A stretch of DNA of 64,000 nucleotides, from assembly GCA_965284315.1 (NCBI GenBank), contig OZ260072.1, positions 2,852,001 to 2,916,000 of the forward strand, given 5' to 3'. Every line of letters begins with the position of its first letter. Within the stretch, counting starts at the first letter, position 1. The notes below the pieces were generated by a model. The model ran no database searches and was not told where the DNA came from. It saw only the letters and a list, made by a program, of their open reading frames with translations. Source of the DNA: PCRC01 sp017848435. GTDB lineage: Bacteria > Pseudomonadota > Gammaproteobacteria > Burkholderiales > Burkholderiaceae_C. Below are positions 8,582 to 21,421 of this stretch, one piece after another. Made by a program: the position numbers and the translations under genes.

Positions 8582-9583
8582 TTGATTCCCCACCCCCGTC
8601 TTGTGAACCTGCCCGCCCACACCCTGTCCGTCGCCCCGATGATGGACTGGACCGACCGCCACTGCCGCTACTTTCACCGGCTGCTGTCCCGCCACGCCCT
8701 GCTGTACACCGAGATGGTGACCACCGGCGCGCTGGTGCATGGCGACGTGGCGCGGCACCTGCGCTTCAACGCAGGAGAGCACCCGGTGGCGTTGCAGCTG
8801 GGGGGCAGCGAGCCAGCCGACCTCGCGCACTGTGCCCGGCTGGGCGAGCAATGGGGCTACGACGAGATCAACCTGAACTGCGGCTGCCCGAGCGAGCGGG
8901 TGCAGCGCGGTGCCTTTGGCGCTTGCCTGATGGCCGAGCCCGGCCTGGTGGCCGATGGCGTGAAGGCCATGGTGGACGCGGTGGCCATTCCGGTGACGGT
9001 GAAGCACCGGATTGGCATTGACCAGACCGAGAGCTACGCCTTTGTGCGCGACTTTGTTGGCCGGGTGAGCGAGGCCGGCTGCCAGACCTTCATCGTCCAC
9101 GCCCGCAACGCCTGGCTGAAAGGCCTGAGCCCGAAAGAAAACCGCGAGGTGCCACCGCTGCGTTACGCGCTGGTGCACCAGCTGAAAAACGACTTTCCCC
9201 ACCTCACCATCGCCATCAATGGCGGCATCACCACCCGCGCGCAGGTGGCCGAACAGTTGTTGCATGTAGACGGGGTGATGGTTGGCCGCGAGGCGTACCA
9301 CAACCCCTGGTGGCTGGCGGAATGGGACAGTGTGTTTTTTGGCGCGCCCGCCCAGGGGCTGACCCGCGAGGCGGTGGAAACGCAGATGGCCGACTACATG
9401 GCGCACGAAGCGGCCGCCCATGGCACGGCCTGGAGCAGCATTGCCCGCCACATGCTGGGCCTGCGCAACGGCCTGCCGGGTGCGCGGCGCTGGCGGCAGG
9501 TGTGGAGCGACCACAAGCTGAAGGAGCTGGACCCGCGCGAGGTGATGGCGCTGGCGCACGCGCCGGTGCCGCAGGCTGCCTGA
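8582..9583 (+). CDS. dusA: tRNA dihydrouridine synthase A
   Basis: FMN-dependent reductase converting uridines in the tRNA D-loop to dihydrouridine (positions 20/20a for DusA). The TIM barrel begins SVAPMMDWTDRHCRYFHR. The catalytic cysteine region reads NLNCGCPSERVQRGAFGACLM, and VKHRIGID and INGGI blocks follow. These features identify DusA rather than DusB or DusC. The start is a TTG at 8582 with a weak AGGG upstream; a GTG at 8603 is an equally possible start, and the conserved region begins after both. The gene is monocistronic, divergent from the M14 gene. Confidence 0.9.
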   Translation: MIPHPRLVNLPAHTLSVAPMMDWTDRHCRYFHRLLSRHALLYTEMVTTGALVHGDVARHLRFNAGEHPVALQLGGSEPADLAHCARLGEQWGYDEINLNCGCPSERVQRGAFGACLMAEPGLVADGVKAMVDAVAIPVTVKHRIGIDQTESYAFVRDFVGRVSEAGCQTFIVHARNAWLKGLSPKENREVPPLRYALVHQLKNDFPHLTIAINGGITTRAQVAEQLLHVDGVMVGREAYHNPWWLAEWDSVFFGAPAQGLTREAVETQMADYMAHEAAAHGTAWSSIARHMLGLRNGLPGARRWRQVWSDHKLKELDPREVMALAHAPVPQAA

Positions 9584-9634
9584 AAAGGGCTTTCAGGCGC
9601 CCTCCAGCACTCCTGACGCGCGTTGTCAGCCAAA

Positions 9635-9700
9635 TTTCAAGCCAAATCGGCCTCCAGCCTCAGTGCAGGCTGGCGATTCAGCTATCTTTTTGATAGCTGG
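9635..9700. repeat. Dispersed intergenic repeat with AGCTATC hairpin
   Basis: Contains AAGCCAAATCGGC, a variable GC-rich middle, then GCGATTCAGCTATC followed by a perfect 7-bp hairpin AGCTATC/GATAGCT (9680-9698). The same order of blocks recurs at 25371-25430. It lies between the converging ends of dusA and the GntR gene and may act as a bidirectional terminator. Confidence 0.65.
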
Positions 9701-9702
9701 TC

Positions 9703-10350
9703 TCAGACCGCCGCTTCCAGCCCGTGCTTGAAATGGTCTTGCATGCACTGCACCGTGGCCGCTGCATTGCGCGCCAACAGCGCGGCCATCAGGGCGCGGT
9801 GTTCGGCCAGCGACTCTTCCAGCCGGCCCGATTTCAGCAGCGAATGGTGGCGGTTGAGCTTCATCATCTTGCGCATGTCGGCCACCATCTGGTCGCGCCA
9901 GCGGTTGTTGGCGATCTCCAGCAGGCGCTTGTGGAAACGCTCGTTGACCTCAAAAAAGCGCTCGCGGTCCTGGTGACCGGGACGGGCAGCGGCTTCGAGT
10001 TCGGCGTGCAGGGCCTGCAGGTCTTTGAGTTGTGCGTCGGTGGCCTTGGTGGCGACCACGCCAGCGGCGTCGGACTCCAGCAGCGCGAGCAGGTGGAAGA
10101 CGTCGGCCAGGTCGGTTTCCGAGACCTCGGTGACGTAGGCGCCGCGCCGCACCTTCATGGTGATCAGGCCTTCGGCGGCCAGCACTTTCAGCGCCTCGCG
10201 CAGCGGGGTGCGGCTGATGCCATAGGCTTCGGCGATCTTGAGCTCGTCAATCCAGCTGCCGGGCTCCAGCTCGCGCGCGAAAATGCGCTGGCGCAGCAAT
10301 TCGGCCACTTCTTCGTAGAGCGCACGGGGGGTCAGGGTCAAGGCAGACAT
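9703..10350 (-). CDS. GntR family transcriptional regulator (FCD domain)
   Basis: A 215-residue repressor-type protein. Residues about 8-72 form the GntR winged helix, with the signature ISRTPLREALKVLAAEGLI. Residues about 78-205 form an all-helical FCD effector domain (DVFHLLALLESDAAG, EVNERFHKRLLEIANN, LAEHRALMAAL) that normally binds a carboxylate or acyl ligand through a metal. It is divergent from the methylmalonyl-CoA mutase operon with about 106 bases between them. I infer that it controls propionate or branched-chain metabolism genes; the ligand is not shown by the sequence. Confidence 0.9.
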   Translation of the reverse strand: MSALTLTPRALYEEVAELLRQRIFARELEPGSWIDELKIAEAYGISRTPLREALKVLAAEGLITMKVRRGAYVTEVSETDLADVFHLLALLESDAAGVVATKATDAQLKDLQALHAELEAAARPGHQDRERFFEVNERFHKRLLEIANNRWRDQMVADMRKMMKLNRHHSLLKSGRLEESLAEHRALMAALLARNAAATVQCMQDHFKHGLEAAV

Positions 10351-10379
10351 GGCTCAATTGTAAGCTGAACAATATTTTG

Positions 10380-10400
10380 CATCAATAATTATGAATGATG
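10380..10400. promoter_or_regulatory. Candidate GntR operator
   Basis: An imperfect dyad with arms CATCAAT and ATGATG around an AT-rich centre, in the spacer between the divergent GntR gene and the mutase operon. It overlaps the AT-rich segment where both promoters should lie. GntR/FCD proteins usually bind short dyads in such spacers. Confidence 0.4.
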
Positions 10401-10456
10401 TAAACTTGTTGCGCTGCAGAAGAATCTGCGAAAGTCACCCTTCCACGAGCCCCGCC

Positions 10457-12609
<2,153 letters not shown>

Positions 12610-12613
<4 letters not shown>

Positions 12614-13620
12614 TTCCTGAGGTTTTGGTCGAGGCAGTGCTGCACGGTGACGCCACCGGGCAGCGCCGCGCCATCGCCAAGGCCATCACGCTGCTGGAAT
12701 CGACCCGCAGCGACCACCGCGATGCTGCGGACCTGCTGCTGACCGCGCTGCTGCCGCACAGCGGCAAGTCGTTCCGGCTGGGCATCAGCGGTGTGCCGGG
12801 TGTCGGCAAATCCACTTTCATCGAGGCGCTCGGCCTGTTCCTCATTGCCCAAGGCCACCGCGTGGCGGTGCTGACCATCGACCCGTCCAGCACGGTATCG
12901 GGTGGCTCCATCCTGGGCGACAAAACGCGGATGGAAAAGCTCTCGGTCCATGAGCGCGCCTACATCCGCCCCAGCCCGAGCAGTGGGACATTGGGCGGCG
13001 TGGCCGAAAAAACCCGCGAGGCCATGCTGGTGTGCGAGGCGGCCGGTTACGACGTGGTGATTGTGGAAACCGTGGGCGTGGGCCAGAGCGAGACGGCGGT
13101 GGCCAACATGACCGACATGTTTGTGCTGATGCAACTCCCCAACGCTGGCGACGACCTGCAGGCCATCAAGAAGGGCGTGATGGAACTGGCCGACCTGGTG
13201 GTGATCAACAAGGCCGACATCGACGCTGATGCTGCGACACGGGCCGAAGCGCAGATCACGTCGTCACTGCGGCTGCTGGGCCTGCACGGCAACCCGGACC
13301 ACATGCACCACGACGCGACCATCTGGCACCCACAGGTCATCCAGCTCAGCGCGTTGTTGGGCAGGGGTGTGGACACCTTTTGGGCCTCCGTCACCGAATT
13401 CAGAACCATCCAGACCGCCAGCGGCCAATTGCCGGCGCGCCGGCAGAAGCAGGCGCTGTCGTGGATGTGGGAACGTATCGATGCCGGGCTGAAGCGTGCC
13501 TTCCGCCAGCACCCGCAGGTGAGCAGCCTGCTGCCGGAGATGCTGCGCGAAGTGGCCGCCGGGCGCCTCCCAGCTTCGACTGCAGCACGACATCTGCTCG
13601 CGGCCAGCGCAAAATCTTGA
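12610..13620 (+). CDS. meaB: Methylmalonyl-CoA mutase-associated GTPase MeaB
   Basis: A G3E-family P-loop GTPase that gates cofactor loading and protects the mutase from inactivation. Of 336 residues, the Walker A is GVPGVGKSTF, followed by TIDPSS, VETVGVGQSE and the guanine-specificity block VINKAD. The C-terminal helices supply the dimer interface. It begins with GTG overlapping the mutase TGA (GTGA), so the two are coupled, in keeping with a stoichiometric complex. It was formerly annotated ArgK in related genomes; the neighbouring mutase fixes the assignment. Confidence 0.95.
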
Positions 13621-13661
13621 GTTGTAGCTATCTAATTCAGAGCATCCGAAAGAGAGAAACC

Positions 13662-15194
13662 ATGCAAGACATCCTCGAACAACTGGAAAAAAAGCGGGCT
13701 GCAGCCCGACTGGGCGGTGGTGAAAAGCGCATTGCCGCGCAGCACAGCAAGGGCAAGCTCACCGCACGCGAGCGGCTGGAGCTGTTGCTGGACGACGGCA
13801 CCTTCGAGGAATGGGACATGTTCGTGGAGCACCGCTGCGTGGACTTCGGCATGGCCGACAACAAGATCCCCGGCGACGGCGTGGTCACCGGCTACGGCAT
13901 GATCAACGGCCGTCTGGTGTTTGTCTTCAGTCAGGACTTCACCGTCTTCGGCGGCGCCCTGAGTGAAGCGCATGCCGAAAAAATCTGCAAGGTGATGGAC
14001 CAGGCGATGAAGGTCGGTGCGCCGGTCATTGGCCTGAACGATTCGGGTGGCGCCCGCATCCAGGAAGGCGTGGCCTCGCTCGGCGGCTATGCCGACGTGT
14101 TCCAGCGCAACGTGATGGCCAGCGGCGTGATCCCGCAGATCAGCATGATCATGGGCCCCTCGGCCGGCGGTGCGGTGTATTCGCCGGCCATGACCGACTT
14201 CATCTTCATGGTGAAAGACAGCTCGTACATGTTTGTCACCGGCCCCGAGGTGGTGAAGACCGTCACGCACGAGGAAGTCACCGCCGAAGAACTCGGCGGC
14301 GCCGTCACCCACACCACCAAGAGCGGTGTGGCCGACCTGGCGTTCGAGAACGATGTCGAGGCGCTGATGATGCTGCGCCGGCTGTACAACTACCTGCCGC
14401 TGAACAACCGTGAAAAGCCGCCGGTACGCCCTAGCAATGACCCGGCCGACCGCATGGACCTGAGTCTGGACACGCTGGTACCGACCAACCCCAACAAGGC
14501 CTACGACATGAAGGAGCTGATCGCCAAGACGGTGGACGACGGCGACTTCTTCGAGATCCAGCCCGAGTACGCGAAAAACATCGTCATCGGCTTCGCCCGC
14601 ATGGAAGGCCAGACCATCGGCATCGTGGCCAACCAGCCGCTGGTGCTGGCCGGTTGCCTGGACATCAAGAGCAGCATCAAGGCCGCGCGCTTTGTGCGCT
14701 TTTGTGATGCGTTCAACATCCCGGTGGTGACCTTTGTCGATGTGCCCGGCTTCATGCCCGGTACCAGCCAGGAGTACGGCGGCATCATCAAACACGGCGC
14801 CAAGCTGCTGTACGCCTACGCCGAGTGCACCGTGCCCAAGATCACCGTCATCACCCGCAAGGCCTACGGCGGTGCCTACGACGTGATGGCCTCCAAGCAC
14901 CTGCGCGGCGATGTCAACTTTGCCTGGCCCAATGCCGAGATTGCGGTGATGGGCGCCAAGGGCGCGGTGGAAATCATCTTCCGCGAAGACAAGGGCGACC
15001 CGGCCAAACTGGCCGCCAAGGAAGCCGAGTACAAGGCCCGCTTCGCCAACCCCTTTGTGGCCGGCGCGCGCGGCTTCATCGACGACGTGATCCTGCCGCA
15101 CGAAACCCGCAAGCGCATCTGCCGCTCGCTGGTGATGCTGCGCGACAAGAAGCTGGAAAACCCGTGGCGCAAGCACGGCAACATCCCACTCTGA
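13662..15194 (+). CDS. pccB: Propionyl-CoA carboxylase beta subunit (carboxyltransferase)
   Basis: Transfers CO2 from carboxybiotin to propionyl-CoA, giving (S)-methylmalonyl-CoA. The 510-residue product has the acyl-CoA carboxylase crotonase-fold halves, with the oxyanion-hole glycines in NDSGGARIQEG and GPSAGGAVYSPA. The C-terminal half has FVDVPGFMPGTSQE and KAYGGAYDVM. The start at 13662 (MQDILEQ) has an AAGAGAG site; the reading frame is open further upstream through meaB but has no coding logic there. Spacing to pccA is 19 bases. Confidence 0.95.
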   Translation: MQDILEQLEKKRAAARLGGGEKRIAAQHSKGKLTARERLELLLDDGTFEEWDMFVEHRCVDFGMADNKIPGDGVVTGYGMINGRLVFVFSQDFTVFGGALSEAHAEKICKVMDQAMKVGAPVIGLNDSGGARIQEGVASLGGYADVFQRNVMASGVIPQISMIMGPSAGGAVYSPAMTDFIFMVKDSSYMFVTGPEVVKTVTHEEVTAEELGGAVTHTTKSGVADLAFENDVEALMMLRRLYNYLPLNNREKPPVRPSNDPADRMDLSLDTLVPTNPNKAYDMKELIAKTVDDGDFFEIQPEYAKNIVIGFARMEGQTIGIVANQPLVLAGCLDIKSSIKAARFVRFCDAFNIPVVTFVDVPGFMPGTSQEYGGIIKHGAKLLYAYAECTVPKITVITRKAYGGAYDVMASKHLRGDVNFAWPNAEIAVMGAKGAVEIIFREDKGDPAKLAAKEAEYKARFANPFVAGARGFIDDVILPHETRKRICRSLVMLRDKKLENPWRKHGNIPL

Positions 15195-15213
15195 GAAGAA
15201 CAGGACGAAGAAC

Positions 15214-17258
<2,045 letters not shown>

Positions 17259-17262
<4 letters not shown>

Positions 17263-17744
17263 CCACACGGCCTTTCAAAGTCCTGGGCATCCAGCAAATC
17301 GCCATCGGCGGGCTGGACAAGCTCAAGCTGCAGAAACTCTGGGTCGAGATGCTGGGTCTGGAAGTCACTGGCACCTACAAAAGCGACCGCGAGAACGTGG
17401 ACGAGGACATTTGCGCCATTGGCAGCGGCCCGTTCAAGGTCGAGGTCGATTTGATGCAGCCGATGGACCCGGAGAAAAAGCCGGCGGTGCACGCCACGCC
17501 GCTGAACCACGTGGGCCTGTGGATCGACGACCTGCCCAAGGCAGTGCAGTGGCTGACGGAGCAGGGCGTGCGTTTTGCGCCCGGTGGCATCCGGCTGGGG
17601 GCTGCGGGCTTCGACATTTGCTTTATCCACCCCAAGGGCAATGACGAGCTGCCCATCAGCGGCGAGGGCGTGCTGATCGAACTGGTGCAGGCGCCACCCG
17701 AAGTGGTCGGTGCTTTCACACGCCTCGCGCAATCCAGCCACTGA
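17259..17744 (+). CDS. VOC-fold methylmalonyl-CoA epimerase (probable)
   Basis: A 161-residue vicinal-oxygen-chelate protein with two beta-alpha-beta-beta-beta modules: GIQQIAIGGLDKLKLQKLW at the N-terminus and LNHVGLWIDDLPKAVQWL in the middle. Metal ligands are plausibly His/Gln in the first and His in LNHVGL, with Glu in GVLIELVQ. It overlaps pccA by four bases and completes the PCC-epimerase-mutase route, which is the main reason for the call. The first module has GIQQIAI where characterised epimerases usually have a DHIAIAV-like block, so activity should be confirmed. A generic lactoylglutathione-lyase-like role is the alternative. Confidence 0.75.
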
Positions 17745-17759
17745 GCATCTCTCAGAAGA

Positions 17760-17796
17760 CCCCACATGGTGGGGCGGCGCTGGCCACGCCAGCGCC
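17760..17796 (+). terminator. Two adjacent hairpins after the propionate operon
   Basis: CCCCAC/GTGGGG (17760-17774) is followed directly by GGCGCTGG/CCAGCGCC (17776-17796). A pyrimidine-rich tract with a run of T follows about 20 bases later. This is a likely operon end, though the U-tract is not adjacent to the stem. Confidence 0.45.
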
Positions 17797-17965
17797 GGTA
17801 TTCCCCCCGCTTTTCCCCCTTTTTAATTTCTGGGGCCTGCCGATAACAAGTGGGTAGCCGCTCCAGGCGTGTGCGTGACTCCCAGTGGTTGGTCTTTCCA
17901 GCGGCTGAGTGATTGCCACCGCACGTTCGGGATGCGCCCCTCTGTTCAGATTGCGCGGTAAACCC

Positions 17966-20191
17966 ATGAAATTGAATCCGTTGTTGCCCGGCATGGCCCT
18001 GATGCGTGGCATGCGCCTCAATGCCAAAATGTTCACCATGGGGTGCTTGCTGATGGTGCCCTTGTTGGGGGTCTGTTGGCAGTTGCTGGCCCAACGCCAG
18101 GGCGAGATCGCCTTCGCAGAAGGCGAGCGCGCCGGCACCGCCGTGCTGCGGCCCCTGCTGGCAGTCACCATGGCCATACAGTCGACAGAGCCGTCGGCGA
18201 GTGCCATGGCTTCTGGGCTCGCCGAGGTGGCGACCCAGCTCCAGGGCCCCGCGGCGCTGCGCCCCCTGGTTGGTGGCTGGGTCGACTTGCAGGCCCGTAT
18301 CCAGCGCCAGACCCCTGGGAGCCAGGCGCCCGCGGCCATGGCCGACCTCGGCAGCGTGGTCGCCGACTTGCGGCAACTGATCTACACAGTCGGGGAGCGG
18401 AGCGGCCTGCTGTTCGACCCGGACGCACCGACCTACTTCCTCATCGACACCATGCTGTCACGCGTGCCGCTCTGGGTTGAGCAGATCGGGCACTTGCGTG
18501 GCACATTGGCCAGCGGCGCCTCTCCGGCTGCGGTGCATGCGGCCGCAGACGCTTTGCGCGTTCAGCAGCGTGATGTGGAGTTTGCGTCGGGTTTTCTCAG
18601 CCGCTACGGACAAGGGTCGCTCGGTTTTGACGAAGCGGTGCAAGCGAGCAAGGCCTTTGAAGCGCTGGCCCGCGAACGTGCGGTGAACAGTGCCGATATG
18701 CAAACCGCTGCAGCCCGGGCCATGAACGCCGTCTTGGCGTACCAGACCCAGGTGCTGGGCCGTGCAGATGCTTTGCTGCAAGACCGTGTCAGCAGCCTCT
18801 ACACCGTGACCCTCTGGACGTGCGTGGCGGTAGCTCTGGGGCTGCTCCTGTTGAGTTATCTCACCCTCTCGATCTACATGACTTTTGTAGCCGACTTCAT
18901 GCGCATGACCGGTGTGATCCGCCGCGTGGCCGACGGTGACCTGCAGGTGAACTGCCACGTGGCTGGCCGGGACGAACTGGCCGACACGGCCCTGGTGGTG
19001 CAGCGCATGGTGACCCGGTTGTCGGCCACGGTGGCAGATGTGCGCAGCAATTCGGCTTTGGTGGCCCACGCGGGTTGCCATTTGGCCAACAGCAGCCGTG
19101 ACCTGGCCGACCGTACGGAACAACAGGCGGCCAACCTGGAGCAGACTGCGGCCAGCGTGCACCAGTTGTCGTCGGCCGTCCAGCAGAATGCGGCCACAGC
19201 CTCAGAGGTGGACACCAAAGCGCTGGGGGTTCGTGATGCGGCCGAGAGCGGTGCACAGTCGATGAACTCGGCCGTGGCCTCGGTGGAAGCGATCCACAAG
19301 AGCACCGGCCGCATGAACGAAATCATTGGCGTGATCGACAGCCTGGCCTTTCAGACCAACATCCTGGCGCTGAACGCCGCCGTGGAAGCCGCCCGCGCTG
19401 GCGAGCAGGGGCGCGGCTTTGCCGTGGTGGCCAGCGAAGTGCGCAACTTGGCACAACGCTCGGGCGAGTCGGCCCGGGAGATCCGAGCGCTGATCCAGGC
19501 ATCCACCGCACAGATTGAGACCAGCGTGGCCCAGATCCGCGCAGCCGGTGTGGGCATCACCCACGTGGTGGCAGGCATTCGCGGTGTCGCTGCCAACATG
19601 TCACAGATTTCCACGGCCACCACCGAGCAAAGCACGGGTTTGCATGAAATTTCCTGCGCGGTGGCGCAGCTGGACGAAATCACGCAGCGCAACGCACAGA
19701 TGGTGGACAACGCGGCAGCCCAGGCACACAACCTGGAAGCGCGCGCCGCAGGATTGGTTCAGGCTGTTTCCGGTTTCAGGCTCCAGCAGGGCACTGCTGG
19801 GGAAGCGGTGGCTTTGGTGGAGCGTGCCGTGGCCTTGCGCAACGGCTGCAGTGCCGAGGCCTTCTTGCGGACCTTGACCGACCCCGCGTCCGGTTTTCAC
19901 GACCGTGACATGTATGTTTTTGCATTGAATGCCGAAGGCACTTACCTGGCGTTTGGGGGCAACCGCGCCAAGGTGGGCAGTTCGGTCCACAACATCCCGG
20001 GCATCCAAGGTGACCTGCTGATGGCCTCTATCGTCCAGCAAGCGGCTGAAGGACCTGGATGGGTGGAGTACGACATCACCAACCCGGCAAATGGCACTGT
20101 TCAGTCGAAGATGTCTTACGTGCAGGCGCTCGATGGTTTGTACGTAGGCTGTGGGGTCTACAAAAACCTGGTGCAGCTAAAGGCAGCCTGA
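17966..20191 (+). CDS. Methyl-accepting chemotaxis protein with C-terminal Cache-like domain
   Basis: A 741-residue chemoreceptor. A hydrophobic segment at about residues 25-45 and a second at about 280-300 bracket a helical periplasmic sensor region, followed by a HAMP domain. The coiled-coil signalling domain contains the kinase-contact hairpin (FQTNILALNAAVEAARAGE, then GRGFAVVASEVRNLAQRS, about 460-500). After the second methylation helix, residues about 620-741 form an extra domain (DRDMYVFALNAEGTYLAFGG, VGCGVYKNLV) with the look of a single Cache domain. Its position implies it lies in the cytoplasm. The start at 17966 is chosen because MKLNPLLPGM leads straight into the first membrane segment. 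Confidence 0.9.
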   Translation: MKLNPLLPGMALMRGMRLNAKMFTMGCLLMVPLLGVCWQLLAQRQGEIAFAEGERAGTAVLRPLLAVTMAIQSTEPSASAMASGLAEVATQLQGPAALRPLVGGWVDLQARIQRQTPGSQAPAAMADLGSVVADLRQLIYTVGERSGLLFDPDAPTYFLIDTMLSRVPLWVEQIGHLRGTLASGASPAAVHAAADALRVQQRDVEFASGFLSRYGQGSLGFDEAVQASKAFEALARERAVNSADMQTAAARAMNAVLAYQTQVLGRADALLQDRVSSLYTVTLWTCVAVALGLLLLSYLTLSIYMTFVADFMRMTGVIRRVADGDLQVNCHVAGRDELADTALVVQRMVTRLSATVADVRSNSALVAHAGCHLANSSRDLADRTEQQAANLEQTAASVHQLSSAVQQNAATASEVDTKALGVRDAAESGAQSMNSAVASVEAIHKSTGRMNEIIGVIDSLAFQTNILALNAAVEAARAGEQGRGFAVVASEVRNLAQRSGESAREIRALIQASTAQIETSVAQIRAAGVGITHVVAGIRGVAANMSQISTATTEQSTGLHEISCAVAQLDEITQRNAQMVDNAAAQAHNLEARAAGLVQAVSGFRLQQGTAGEAVALVERAVALRNGCSAEAFLRTLTDPASGFHDRDMYVFALNAEGTYLAFGGNRAKVGSSVHNIPGIQGDLLMASIVQQAAEGPGWVEYDITNPANGTVQSKMSYVQALDGLYVGCGVYKNLVQLKAA

Positions 20192-20209
20192 GCAGTACCC
20201 CGTGTCTCG

Positions 20210-20833
20210 CTAGGTCGGGCGGTTGGCACGGGCTTTGGCCAGTGCGGCTTCGATCACCGAAGGTTTCTTGGCGGCAAGGACTGCATCAGGGGCGCGTGTT
20301 GACGGTTGCAGCGGCCGTTCCAAATTCAAACGCACGCGGCGGGCCGCGTAGCGGTCTCTGGCACGGTCAGCCAAGGCCTGAGGCCAGGCAGCCCAACCTG
20401 TGGGCGGGTTGTCCCCAGGATGAACCCTCTCAAGCCCAATGCAGTCGACCGGGCAGACAGGCAGGCACAGTTCGCAGCCGGTGCAGTGGGCCTCGATCAC
20501 GGTGTGCATGCGTTTGTTACTGCCCACAATCGCGTCGGTCGGGCAGGCCTTGATGCACAAGGTGCAACCAATGCACCAGGCTTCGTCAATGAAGACCAGT
20601 GTCCGCGGTGACGCCAGCCCGTTGGCTGGGTTCAACGGCAGCGGTGGCTTGCCGGTGAGTCGGGCCAGCCTCACCACGCCCTCGGCACCGCCAGGCGGGC
20701 ATTGGTTGATGGGCGCGTCGTCGTGCGCAATGGCTTTGGCGTACGCGGCACAGTCCGGGTAGCCACAGCGGGTGCACTGCGTTTGTGGCAAAGCCGCCAA
20801 TATGTCGGCGGTTTGCACGCCTTGTGGCCTCAC
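20210..20833 (-). CDS. RnfB-like iron-sulfur ferredoxin protein
   Basis: A 207-residue protein with three Fe-S regions: an N-terminal 4Cys block (CTRCGYPDCAAYAKAI, then QCPPGG), and two 4Fe-4S ferredoxin motifs (CIGCTLCIKACP and CTGCELCLPVCP) each followed by Pro. This is the architecture of RnfB/RsxB. The usual N-terminal membrane helix is absent and no other rnf genes are nearby, so it is probably a soluble electron carrier. The start is a GTG at 20833 overlapping the upstream stop (GTGA); the longer frame upstream lies inside the neighbouring gene and is rejected. Confidence 0.85.
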   Translation of the reverse strand: MRPQGVQTADILAALPQTQCTRCGYPDCAAYAKAIAHDDAPINQCPPGGAEGVVRLARLTGKPPLPLNPANGLASPRTLVFIDEAWCIGCTLCIKACPTDAIVGSNKRMHTVIEAHCTGCELCLPVCPVDCIGLERVHPGDNPPTGWAAWPQALADRARDRYAARRVRLNLERPLQPSTRAPDAVLAAKKPSVIEAALAKARANRPT

Positions 20834-21393
20834 TGCTGTGCGGGCATGGAAATCACGCGCTGCCCGTCGGGCATGGTGCTGACCGTGCCCGCCTTCGACA
20901 GGCGCGCGGTTTTGCCAACCTGCACCGGAATGGCCAGCGCCTCGGCCATCTGGCCGGACTGCAGGTACACATGGATGTAGTACAGGCCTTCGGTACCGGG
21001 GCGGATGTTGAGGCTGTACTCGTCCCCGGCGTTGAAGGCCACCGGCCCGGTGGGGAGGCCACTGCCCATGCCCAATTCCGGATCGGGGCGCAGTTCCACG
21101 GTTACCGGCGCACCGTTGCCCAGGCGCGTCAGCTTCAGGTTCAACACACCCGGGTTGCCAACGTTCTGCTCGGTCATTGCGTAGCGCATGCCCACACCCA
21201 TGCGGGTTTTGGTCGAGCGGATCTGGCCAGTGATCCATGGGGTTTTGCGTGCAGCAGGCTTGGTGCTGGCAGGGACGGCAGCAGTCTGCTTGGCCGGGCA
21301 AGGTTGGGTCTCGGTGGCCGACCAGGCGCTGGCAGACAGGCACACCAGCGACGCGCCGGCAACCAGATGGGTGAATGTGAGGGCGTGTTTCAT
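20830..21393 (-). CDS. Secreted hypothetical protein
   Basis: A 187-residue protein with a classical signal peptide: MKHALTFTHLVAGASLVCLSA with probable cleavage after SAWSA. The mature part is beta-rich, with blocks RYAMTEQNVG, LKLTRLGNGAPVTVEL and GLYYIHVYLQSGQMAEALAIPV, which suggest an immunoglobulin-like or jelly-roll fold. I do not recognise the family. GGAGCGCACC precedes the ATG at 21393. It lies 28 bases downstream of the M36 protease gene, is probably co-transcribed with it, and may assist or inhibit it. It overlaps rnfB by four bases. Confidence 0.75.
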   Translation of the reverse strand: MKHALTFTHLVAGASLVCLSASAWSATETQPCPAKQTAAVPASTKPAARKTPWITGQIRSTKTRMGVGMRYAMTEQNVGNPGVLNLKLTRLGNGAPVTVELRPDPELGMGSGLPTGPVAFNAGDEYSLNIRPGTEGLYYIHVYLQSGQMAEALAIPVQVGKTARLSKAGTVSTMPDGQRVISMPAQQ

Positions 21394-21421
21394 GGTGCGC
21401 TCCGGCGGTCTGGGTGGCAAC

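Noticed and set aside
17745..17965. Cyclic-di-GMP or other riboswitch before the chemoreceptor
   Set aside because: Hairpins are present, but the conserved GEMM core blocks are not seen.
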